The position numbers and the translations under genes are program-made. 58,812 nucleotides of DNA from Solirubrobacterales bacterium (GTDB lineage Bacteria > Actinomycetota > Thermoleophilia > Solirubrobacterales > Solirubrobacteraceae). The stretch lies in contig JAFAWR010000367.1 in the NCBI GenBank assembly GCA_019241635.1, positions 1-58,812 of the forward strand, read 5' to 3'. Below, in pieces: positions 51,548 to 58,287 of this stretch. The notes under the pieces were generated by a model. The model was not told the DNA's origin. It ran no database searches and was given only the letters and a program-made list of their open reading frames with translations. How positions within the stretch are numbered: the stretch's first letter is position 1; every line of letters begins with the position of its first letter.

Positions 51548-52234
51548 ATGGTTGACGAAATTGTCAACAATCCCACCGCCAACCGCCCGACGACCCCCGA
51601 GGACCGGCTGCGCGAGGCGATCGTCACTGGCCGATTTCAGCCCTCGGAGCGCCTGATCGAGGTCGATGTGGCGCGGGAGCTCGGCGTTGGCCGCTCCGCG
51701 GTCCGGACCGCGCTGGCCCGGCTCGAGCACGAGGGTCTGATCGAGCACGAGCGCCACCGAGGCGCCCGCGTCCGGCTGGTCAGCGCCAAGGAGGCGGTGG
51801 AGATCCTCGAGACCCGTGCCGTGCTCGAGGGCGTGGCCGCCCGCCACGCGGCCAGGAACGCCTCGCCAGACGATGTCGCGCGGCTCCAAGGCATCCTGGA
51901 GGGGATGCGCCAGCGCCTCGACGGCGGGGATCTACTCGGTGCCTCCGATGAGAACGCCGTTCTCCACGGGCGCATCCTGGAGATCTCCCATCACGGCACC
52001 GTGACCCGTCTGATCGCCACGCTCAAGTCACAGCTCAAGTCACAGCTCGTGCGTTTCCAGTACCGCACGATCCTCCTGCCCGGCCGCAGCGAGCACTCGT
52101 TCGGCGAGCACGCGTCGATCGTCGACGCGATCGCCGCCGGTGACGCGCCCGCCGCCGAGGCCGCCATGCGCACTCATCTCTCTCACGTCGCCGAGGCCCT
52201 TCGGGGCGAGGCCGCCGGGGGTCTGTCCCGGTGA
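51548..52234 (+). CDS. GntR-family (FCD subfamily) transcriptional regulator
   Basis: 228 aa. The winged helix is DRLREAIVTGRFQPSERLIE, then VDVARELGVGRSAVRTALAR and LEHEGLIEHERHRGARV. The FCD effector domain covers ~90-220 (ETRAVLEGVAARHAARNASP, SEHSFGEHASIVDAIAAGDA), with metal-binding His and Asp positions typical of FadR-type proteins that sense carboxylates. It is the first gene of a seven-gene coupled unit; its TGA overlaps the next GTG. A dyad, ATTGTCAACAAT, lies inside its own first codons, pointing to autoregulation. KSQLKSQL comes from a 12-bp tandem duplication. Confidence 0.9.
   Translation: MVDEIVNNPTANRPTTPEDRLREAIVTGRFQPSERLIEVDVARELGVGRSAVRTALARLEHEGLIEHERHRGARVRLVSAKEAVEILETRAVLEGVAARHAARNASPDDVARLQGILEGMRQRLDGGDLLGASDENAVLHGRILEISHHGTVTRLIATLKSQLKSQLVRFQYRTILLPGRSEHSFGEHASIVDAIAAGDAPAAEAAMRTHLSHVAEALRGEAAGGLSR
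51560..51571. promoter_or_regulatory. Candidate GntR operator inside the start of its own gene
   Basis: ATTGTCAACAAT is a dyad with 5-bp arms around CA and overlaps the wider pair TTGAC (51552-51556) / GTCAA (51563-51567). It covers codons 5-8 (IVNN). FCD-type GntR sites are often TTGT-N2-ACAA-like, which this matches. Binding here would block early elongation or initiation of the whole operon. Confidence 0.5.
52022..52045 (+). repeat. 12-bp tandem duplication in the GntR gene
   Basis: CTCAAGTCACAG occurs twice head to tail without a single difference, adding four residues (KSQL) to a helix of the effector domain while keeping the frame. Identical copies suggest a recent slippage event. Confidence 0.85.
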
Positions 52235-53154
52235 GCGACGAGCGGCCGTCGGACCGCGCGCGCGAGCTTCTCCGCGGCGCCTACGACACCCACATGCACA
52301 TCTCGCCCGACGTGGTCGAGCGCAAGATCGACGACCTCACGCTGGCTCGCAAGTTCGCCGAGCTCGGGATGGCCGGGTTCGTGCTGAAGTCCCACTACGG
52401 ATCCACCGCCGAGCGCGCCAGCGTCGTCCGCGCCGCCGTTCCGGGCGTCGACGCGCTCGGCGCGATCGCGCTGAACCGCGCCGTCGGTGGGATCAACCCG
52501 CTGGCCGTCGAGATCGCCGCCCGGGAGGGCGCCCGGACCGTCTGGCTGCCCACGGTCGACAGCGTGAACGAGTCCCACGAGCGCGAAGCGCCGCCTGGCG
52601 CCAAGGTCCCGGTGTGGGTCAAGCTCCAGCTCGACCTGCGCGAGCAGGGCATCGAGATCCCCCCGGTACCGGTGATCGATCCCAGCGACGGGACCGTCCT
52701 GCCCGAGCTCAGAGAGGTGCTCGGCCTGATCGCCCGGCACAACATGCTGCTGGCCACCGGCCACCTGAGCCGGGACGAGATCTTCGCCGTGGTCGACGCC
52801 GCGCTCGAGGCCGGGGTCCGCGACATCGTGATCACCCACCCCGAGTTCCCCTCGCAGGACCTGAGCGTCGAGGACCAGCGCGAGCTCGCGCAGCGCGGCG
52901 CGCTGCTCGAGCGCTGCTTCACCACGCCGCACACCGGCAAGGTCACGTGGGAGCAGTGGATCGAGAACATCCGCGCCGCCGGACCCGAGCATTCGGTGCT
53001 GTCCACCGACCTCGGTCAGGTGTTCAACCCGCCGGTCGAGGACGGCATGGCCCTGATGGTCGACCGACTGCTCGCGGCCGGCTTCACCGACGAGGAGGTA
53101 TACGTAATGGCGGTCGTGAACACGCGCATCGTGGCCGGGGCGGAAGCTCTGTGA
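52231..53154 (+). CDS. DUF6282-like amidohydrolase-superfamily protein
   Basis: 307 aa from the GTG at 52231, overlapping the GntR stop. The protein looks like a metal-dependent TIM-barrel hydrolase: GAYDTHMHISPDVVERKI (His21-x-His23), FVLKSHYGSTAER (Lys/His), LATGHLSRDEI (His), RDIVITHPEFPSQDLSVEDQ (His) and HSVLSTDLGQVFNP (Asp). I place it in the DUF6282 family from memory of this pattern. Its job is unknown. In this operon it could hydrolyse a lactone formed from the ring-cleavage product, as LigI does for 2-pyrone-4,6-dicarboxylate; that is inference from position and fold. It is coupled to galB by GTGA. Confidence 0.7.
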   Translation: MSDERPSDRARELLRGAYDTHMHISPDVVERKIDDLTLARKFAELGMAGFVLKSHYGSTAERASVVRAAVPGVDALGAIALNRAVGGINPLAVEIAAREGARTVWLPTVDSVNESHEREAPPGAKVPVWVKLQLDLREQGIEIPPVPVIDPSDGTVLPELREVLGLIARHNMLLATGHLSRDEIFAVVDAALEAGVRDIVITHPEFPSQDLSVEDQRELAQRGALLERCFTTPHTGKVTWEQWIENIRAAGPEHSVLSTDLGQVFNPPVEDGMALMVDRLLAAGFTDEEVYVMAVVNTRIVAGAEAL

Positions 53155-53867
53155 GTGCCCGCAAGCTGATGGTCATCGGTGCCCACTCGGCCGACTTCGT
53201 GTGGCGCGGCGGGGGCGCCTGCGCAGTGACCACGACCAACGGCGGAAGCGCGAAGGTGATCGCCCTCTCCTATGGCGAGCGCGGCGAGTCCGGCGAGCTG
53301 TGGAAAGAGGAAGGCCAGACGATCGAGAACGTCAAGAAGATCCGCCACGGCGAGGCGGCACGCGCCGCCGAAGCGCTCGGCGCATCCTTCGAGTGCCTGG
53401 ACCTGGGCGACTACCCCCTGGACATCGACACCGACGGCCTCAACCTCATCTCGGAGAAGATCCGCGAGTTCGGCCCCGACGTGCTGATCACCCACACCGA
53501 CACCGACCCGTTCAACCCCGACCATCCGATCGCCTACGCCGCGGTCAACCGGGCCCGTGGCCTGGCCGCCGGCGCCGGCGTGTCGAGCGCGTTCAAGACC
53601 ATCGCCCCGCCGGCGTTCTATCTGTTCGAGCCCCACCAGCCCGAGCTGTGCAACTTCACCCCGAACACGTTCCTCGACATCACGCACGTGATGGACGCCA
53701 AGCGCACGGCCATGCAGGAGATGAAGGCGCAGAAGTATCTGCAGACCTATTACGACCAGCGAGCCGATCACCGCGGCAACCACGCTCGCCGTTCGTCGGG
53801 CAATCAGGACATCCGACAGGCTGAGGCCTTCCAGCGGGTAACCCCGAACGTGGTGAGCGCACTGTGA
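53151..53867 (+). CDS. galB: 4-oxalomesaconate hydratase, GalB-type (PIG-L family)
   Basis: 238 aa from the GTG at 53151. GalB adds water to 4-oxalomesaconate to give 4-carboxy-4-hydroxy-2-oxoadipate in the gallate and protocatechuate 4,5-cleavage pathways. It belongs to the zinc PIG-L fold but reads GAHSADFVWRGGG instead of AHPDDE, as in Pseudomonas GalB (His12, Asp15 here). LSYGERGESGELWKEE, CLDLGDYPLDI, HTDTDPFNPDHPIAYA (His125) and FYLFEPHQPELCNFTPNTFL are further segments specific to this enzyme as opposed to GlcNAc deacetylases. It is followed, with a GTGA overlap, by the next enzyme of the pathway. Confidence 0.88.
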   Translation: MSARKLMVIGAHSADFVWRGGGACAVTTTNGGSAKVIALSYGERGESGELWKEEGQTIENVKKIRHGEAARAAEALGASFECLDLGDYPLDIDTDGLNLISEKIREFGPDVLITHTDTDPFNPDHPIAYAAVNRARGLAAGAGVSSAFKTIAPPAFYLFEPHQPELCNFTPNTFLDITHVMDAKRTAMQEMKAQKYLQTYYDQRADHRGNHARRSSGNQDIRQAEAFQRVTPNVVSAL

Positions 53868-54490
53868 GCGCCGAGCAGACTTACGACGAACTGGCGCAGC
53901 TCGGATCCGCCACGGTCTACGAGGCGGGCGGACGCCGGGGCTACATCGACGCGGACCTGACGCAGGTCGTCCCCGGCTCGCGCGTGGCCGGGCCGGCGCG
54001 CACCGTGCGCTGCGGCCAGGACGACAACCTGATGGTCCATGCGGCGATGGCCGCGGTTCAGCAGGGCGACGTGCTGGTGCTGACCATGCCCGAGCCACGG
54101 CCGGTGGCGCTGGTCGGCGACCTCCTCGCCACCCAGGCCAAGGCCCAGGGCGCCGCGGCGATCCTCGTCGACGCGTCGGTGCGCGACGTCGAGGAGCTGG
54201 CCGAGCTGGGGCTGCCGATTTGGGCGCGCTGGGTTCGGGTCAAGGGCGCCGACAAGGAGGCTGTCGGGGCGATCGGTGAGCCGGTCACCGTGGGGGGCGC
54301 CAGGATCCGCACCGGCGACATCCTCGTCCTGGACGCCGACGGCGTTGCCGTGGTCGAGCACGAGCGCGTCTCCGAGGTGCTCGAGGCGTCCCGAGAGCGC
54401 CTGGAGCGCGAGCGCGTCAAGCGCGAGAAGCTCCAGGACGGCGCTCTTTCCTACGACCTCGACGGCCTTCGTGAGAAAGTTGAGGCGTGA
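53864..54490 (+). CDS. galC: 4-carboxy-4-hydroxy-2-oxoadipate aldolase/oxaloacetate decarboxylase (GalC/LigK, RraA fold)
   Basis: 208 aa class II pyruvate aldolase of the RraA/HMG-aldolase family. It splits 4-carboxy-4-hydroxy-2-oxoadipate into pyruvate and oxaloacetate. LAQLGSATVYEAGGRRGYID is the N-terminal signature, VALVGDLLATQAKAQGAAAI is the G-D-x-x-x-x-x-A stretch that binds pyruvate and metal, and LVDASVRDVEELAEL contains the D-x-x-x-R-D metal and Arg site. RraA itself (an RNase E inhibitor) is shorter (~160 aa) and lacks the C-terminal helices present here (ERLERERVKREKLQDGALSY). Placement directly after galB supports the aldolase call. GTG start. Confidence 0.87.
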   Translation: MSAEQTYDELAQLGSATVYEAGGRRGYIDADLTQVVPGSRVAGPARTVRCGQDDNLMVHAAMAAVQQGDVLVLTMPEPRPVALVGDLLATQAKAQGAAAILVDASVRDVEELAELGLPIWARWVRVKGADKEAVGAIGEPVTVGGARIRTGDILVLDADGVAVVEHERVSEVLEASRERLERERVKREKLQDGALSYDLDGLREKVEA

Positions 54491-55503
54491 CCGAGCCGAT
54501 CCTCGACCTCGCCCACATTGCCCACGCCGAGCTGCTCACCCCGTTCCCCGAGGACAGCCTGCGCTTCTTCGTCGAGCTGTTCGGCATGGAGATCGAGCAC
54601 CGCGAGGGACAGTCGGTCTTCCTGCGGGGCTGGGGGGAGTACCAGCCTTACGGCCTGAAGCTGACCGAGTCGGAGCTGCCCGGCCTGGGCCACATGGCGA
54701 TCCGGGCCTGGAGCCCCGAGTCCCTGCAGCGCCGCGTCGATGCGATCGGGCGGACCGGATACGGCATCGGCTGGAACGAGGGAGACCACGGCCACGGACC
54801 CGCCTTCGAGTTCACCGACCCCGACGGGCACCGCTTAGAGATCTTCTTCGAGCAGGATCGCTACGTCCCGCCTGAGCATCTGCGCCCTCGGCTTAAGAAC
54901 GTCCCGCAGCGCCACGTCGATCGGGGTGCGGCGGTCAAGCGGATCGACCACGTCAACGTCCTCGCCTCCGATGTGGCGGCCAACCGCCGCTTCGCCGTCG
55001 AGCAGCTCGGCTACCGCCTCTATGAGCAGATCATCAATGACGACGGGTCCGAGCAGGGGGCGTGGATGAGCCTGTCGATTGCCGCGCACGAGCTGATCTA
55101 CACCGCCGACCACGCCGGCGCGGCCGGTCGCCTGCACCACCTGGCCTGGTTCGTCGACACCCGCGAGGAGATCCTCCGCGCGGCCGACCTGTTCGTCGAC
55201 GCCGACGTCCCGATCGAGGCCGCCCCGTCCAAGCACGCCGTGGCCCAGGGTATGTTCCTCTACGTGTACGAGCCGGGCGGCAACCGCGTCGAGGTGACGA
55301 CCGGCACTCACTTCATCTTCGACCCGGCCTACGAGCCCGTGAGATGGACCCAGGCCGAGCGGGCCCGGGGTCAGGCCTGGGGGGTCAAGACGATCGAGAC
55401 CTTCCACACCTACGGCACCCCGGACGTGAGCGGCCGCCCGCCCGGGCCGCCGATCCCGCCGACCAGCCAGATCCCGGCCATCCCCGACGCCACGGTGGTA
55501 TGA
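54487..55503 (+). CDS. Extradiol ring-cleavage dioxygenase, type I (VOC superfamily)
   Basis: 338 aa, two VOC modules. The N-terminal module (~5-125) has lost the metal set. The C-terminal module (~150-285) keeps it: RIDHVNVLASDVAANRR (His155), GRLHHLAWFVDT (His217/218) and MFLYVYEPGGNRVEVTTG (Glu269). The last stretch fits the extradiol dioxygenase signature from L-Y-x-x-E-P-x-G to the ligand Glu. Type I enzymes such as catechol 2,3-dioxygenase open catechols next to the hydroxyls with Fe(II) or Mn(II). A ~50-residue Pro-rich tail ends the protein. The start is GTG, overlapping galC. The substrate is open; see findings. Confidence 0.85.
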   Translation: MTEPILDLAHIAHAELLTPFPEDSLRFFVELFGMEIEHREGQSVFLRGWGEYQPYGLKLTESELPGLGHMAIRAWSPESLQRRVDAIGRTGYGIGWNEGDHGHGPAFEFTDPDGHRLEIFFEQDRYVPPEHLRPRLKNVPQRHVDRGAAVKRIDHVNVLASDVAANRRFAVEQLGYRLYEQIINDDGSEQGAWMSLSIAAHELIYTADHAGAAGRLHHLAWFVDTREEILRAADLFVDADVPIEAAPSKHAVAQGMFLYVYEPGGNRVEVTTGTHFIFDPAYEPVRWTQAERARGQAWGVKTIETFHTYGTPDVSGRPPGPPIPPTSQIPAIPDATVV

Positions 55504-56174
55504 AGACCACCGAGTCGGTGAGCGGGGACCGGCTGCTCATCCGCGACCTGGTCGAGAACTGGGCGGTTTGGCGCGACGCCGGCGACTGGGAGCGCTTCGC
55601 CACGGTCTGGCACGACGACGGCTTCATGATGGCCACCTGGTTCCAGGGCCCGGCGCGCGAGTTCATCCGGGTCAGCCGCGAGGGATTCGAGCGCGGCGTG
55701 AGCATCCTCCACTTCCTCGGCGGCACCTCGATCGACCTGGCGGCTGAGGCGCCGCCGTCAGGCGCGGCCGACCTTCGCCCTTCCGGCCGCCGCGCGATCG
55801 CCCAGACCAAGATGACCATCTCCCAGCGCGCCGCGGTACACGGCGTGGAGTGCGACGTCCTGTGCACGGGGCGCTTCTACGACTTCCTCGAGCGTCGGAG
55901 CGGGCGCTGGGGCATCGTCCTGCGCCAGCCCATCTACGAGAAGGACCGGCTCGATCCGCTTGACCCGGCGGCGAGCCTCGCCCTCGACGCCGAGCTCCTG
56001 GACAGCCTTCCGGGCGGCTACCGTCACCTGGCCTATGTCCAGTCCCACATCGGGTTCGAGGTCAAGCGCGACATGCCCGGGCTGACCGGCCCGGCCGTCG
56101 AGCGCCTGTACCGTCGCGGCGCCGACTGGCTCGCCGGAGGCGAGCTCGGCGATCCGCTGAAGACGGTCGATTGA
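55500..56174 (+). CDS. NTF2/SnoaL-like protein in the aromatic operon
   Basis: 224 aa from the ATG at 55500 (ATGA overlap). The first ~150 residues show the NTF2-like cone fold: DRLLIRDLVENWAVWRDAGD, WERFATVWHDDGFMMATWFQ, HFLGGTSIDL, AIAQTKMTISQRAAVHGVEC and CTGRFYDFLERRSGRWGIVL. Relatives include SnoaL-type hydratases/cyclases and small subunits of ring-hydroxylating dioxygenases, but no Rieske large subunit is near. The C-terminal ~70 residues (SLPGGYRHLAYVQSHIGFEV, ERLYRRGADWLAGGELGDP) are an extension also found in single-subunit homologues. It may be an isomerase or hydratase for a ring-cleavage product. Confidence 0.72.
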   Translation: MKTTESVSGDRLLIRDLVENWAVWRDAGDWERFATVWHDDGFMMATWFQGPAREFIRVSREGFERGVSILHFLGGTSIDLAAEAPPSGAADLRPSGRRAIAQTKMTISQRAAVHGVECDVLCTGRFYDFLERRSGRWGIVLRQPIYEKDRLDPLDPAASLALDAELLDSLPGGYRHLAYVQSHIGFEVKRDMPGLTGPAVERLYRRGADWLAGGELGDPLKTVD

Positions 56175-57379
56175 GCCGCTTTCACATCCAGCGGCCGCGG
56201 TCCTCGGTGCTGCTGGCCATCGGCATGGTGCTGCTGGCCACCAACCTGCGACCGGCCGCCGCGGCGATCGGCCCGCTGATCGACCGGATCAAATCCGACA
56301 CCGGCCTCTCGGCCACCGGCGCCGGCGCCCTGACCACGCTGCCGGTCCTGTGCTTCGGCGCGCTGGCGCCACTCGCGCCGGCGCTGGCCCGGCGGCTCGG
56401 CGAACGCACCACCGCGGCGCTGGCCCTGGTCGTGCTGTTGACCGGCACGCTGGTGCGGCTCGTGCCCGGGCTCGGCTTCCTGTTCCTCGGCACCGCGCTC
56501 GCCGGCGCGGCGATCGCGGTCGGCAACGTCCTCTTGCCCGTGCTCGTCCGCGGCAACTTCCCCGACCGGATCGGTCCGCTCACCAGCATGTACACCACCG
56601 CGCTCGTGGGCTTCGCGGCGCTCTCCGCGGGGGTGTCGGTGCCGGTGGCCGATGCGCTCGGCGGCGGCTGGCGGCCCGGTCTGGCGATCTGGGCCGTGCC
56701 GGCGGTGATCGCGCTGATCGTCTGGGCACCACAACTCGGGCGCCGGAGCCCCGCGCGCCCGGCGCCCGGAACCCCGGTGGTCAGCGTCCGCTCCCTGCTG
56801 CGCGACCCCGTGGCCTGGGCGGTCACGCTGTTCTTCGCCCTTCAGTCGGCCGGCTTCTACGCCACGCTGGCCTGGCTGCCCAGCGTGTTCCACAGCCACG
56901 GGCTGAGCACCTCTCACGCCGGCTTCCTGCTCAGCCTGTCGCTCATCTTCGGCCTGATTCCCGCCCTGACCGTCCCGTCGCTGGCCGCCCGGGCCAGCCA
57001 CCAGCGGCAGTTCGTCCTGGTGTTCGTTGCGTTCATCGCCGCGGGATGGATCGGGGTGCTCACCGCCCCGACCTCCGTGCCCTATCTGTGGGTGGTGCTG
57101 CTCGGGATCGGGCAGAACGCGATGTTCCCCCTGGCCCTGACCTTGATCGTGCTGCGCGGTGGGTCGGTCACGAGCACGGGCGCGCTGTCCACGATGGTTC
57201 AGACGTTCGGATATCTGATCGCGGCGGCCGGGCCGCTGGTGATCGGGGCCGTGCACGACATCAGTGGCTCCTGGACGCCCCCTTTGCTCGTGCTCCTGGC
57301 CCTGCTCGTGCCCCAGACGGTCATCGGGCTCGAAGCGGCGCGCAACCGCACGGTGAGCCCACCGCACGCGTCCGTTTAA
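56171..57379 (+). CDS. MFS transporter, CynX/NimT-like
   Basis: 402 aa, 12 helices. It starts at TTG (56171, TTGA overlap). VLLAIGMVLLATNLRPAAAA-IGPLIDRIKSDTGLSATGAG is the characteristic N-terminus of CynX/NimT-type carriers (helix 1 with the NLRPA motif). ALAPLAPALARRLGERTTAA is the loop 2-3 motif. Members move cyanate, 2-nitroimidazole or organic anions. As the last gene of the GntR-galB-galC operon it is a good candidate for uptake of the aromatic acid. No other carrier is in the island. Confidence 0.85.
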   Translation: MSRFHIQRPRSSVLLAIGMVLLATNLRPAAAAIGPLIDRIKSDTGLSATGAGALTTLPVLCFGALAPLAPALARRLGERTTAALALVVLLTGTLVRLVPGLGFLFLGTALAGAAIAVGNVLLPVLVRGNFPDRIGPLTSMYTTALVGFAALSAGVSVPVADALGGGWRPGLAIWAVPAVIALIVWAPQLGRRSPARPAPGTPVVSVRSLLRDPVAWAVTLFFALQSAGFYATLAWLPSVFHSHGLSTSHAGFLLSLSLIFGLIPALTVPSLAARASHQRQFVLVFVAFIAAGWIGVLTAPTSVPYLWVVLLGIGQNAMFPLALTLIVLRGGSVTSTGALSTMVQTFGYLIAAAGPLVIGAVHDISGSWTPPLLVLLALLVPQTVIGLEAARNRTVSPPHASV

Positions 57380-57419
57380 GGGCGCGGCCGCGCAAAGTCC
57401 AGACATATTCCCTGGTATG

Positions 57420-57453
57420 GTTCGCGATGTGATCGGACGTTCACGATGCGAAC
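57420..57453. promoter_or_regulatory. Two candidate IclR operators upstream of catI
   Basis: GTTCGCGATGTGATC (57420-57434) and GTTCACGATGCGAAC (57439-57453) start 19 nt apart and agree at 12 of 15 positions. The second has perfect GTTC/GAAC arms and resembles the dyad next to the IclR gene at 47686-47700. They end 15 nt before the catI start, over the likely promoter and leader, so the CoA-transferase genes probably form a separate IclR-controlled transcript. Confidence 0.6.
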
Positions 57454-57468
57454 GATTGCAGGGGCGCC

Positions 57469-58287
57469 TTGGCTGAGCTGATGCCCCTCGGCGACGCCGT
57501 CGCCGAGCTCGTACACGACGGGGACGCGGTCGCGCTCGAGGGCTTCACGCACCTGATCCCGTTCGAAGCGGGGCACGAGATCATCCGGCAGGGCCGCCGC
57601 GATCTCGAGCTGATCCGGATGACCCCTGACCTGCTCTACGACCAGATGATCGGGATGGGGGTGGCCCGCCGGCTGGTCTTCTCCTATGGCGGCAATCCTG
57701 GCGTCGGTGGGCTGCACCGGTTCCGCGACGCGATCGAGAACGACTGGCCCCACCAGGTCGAGATCGAGGAGCACAGCCATGCCGGCATGGCCAACCGGTA
57801 CGCCGCCGGCGCGGCCGACATGCCCTGCGCGATCATGCGCGGCTACGTCGGCACCGACCTGATGGCGAAAACCACCGTGGCGCCGATCACCTGTCCGTTC
57901 ACCGGCGAGACGCTGACCGCCGTGCCCGCCCTGCGTCCCGATGTGGCGATCGTCCACGCCCAGGAAGCCGACCGCGACGGCAACGTGCAGCTATGGGGGA
58001 TACCGGGGGTTCAGAAGGAGGCCGTCCTGGCCGCTCAGCGCTCGCTGGTCACGGTCGAGCGGATCGTCGACGAGCTTCAGCTGAGGCCCGGCGGGATGCT
58101 GATCCCCGAGTGGGTGATCTCGGCGGTGGCCGAAGCCCCCGGCGGTTCCCGTCCCTCCTACAGCCTCGGGATCACCGATCGCGACAACGACTTCTACAAG
58201 TTCTGGGACAAGATGAGCCGCGACCGCGATCAGTTCACCGAGTGGATGAAGGAGAACGTCCTGGGTAAGGAGTTGTCCACCCCATGA
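57469..58287 (+). CDS. catI: 3-oxoadipate CoA-transferase subunit A (CatI-like)
   Basis: 272 aa. Together with subunit B it moves CoA from succinyl-CoA to 3-oxoadipate, the step before thiolysis in the beta-ketoadipate pathway. Segments match CatI: VALEGFTHLIPFEAGHEIIR, RMTPDLLYDQMIGMG, SYGGNPGVGGLHRFRDAIEN, EIEEHSHAGMANRYAAGAAD and CPFTGETLTAVPALRPDVAI. It is the class I transferase alpha subunit and carries no catalytic Glu. The start is TTG at 57469 with AGGGG upstream; ATG at 57481 is an alternative. Related IpdA enzymes act on steroid rings, so the substrate is probable rather than proven. Confidence 0.88.
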   Translation: MAELMPLGDAVAELVHDGDAVALEGFTHLIPFEAGHEIIRQGRRDLELIRMTPDLLYDQMIGMGVARRLVFSYGGNPGVGGLHRFRDAIENDWPHQVEIEEHSHAGMANRYAAGAADMPCAIMRGYVGTDLMAKTTVAPITCPFTGETLTAVPALRPDVAIVHAQEADRDGNVQLWGIPGVQKEAVLAAQRSLVTVERIVDELQLRPGGMLIPEWVISAVAEAPGGSRPSYSLGITDRDNDFYKFWDKMSRDRDQFTEWMKENVLGKELSTP

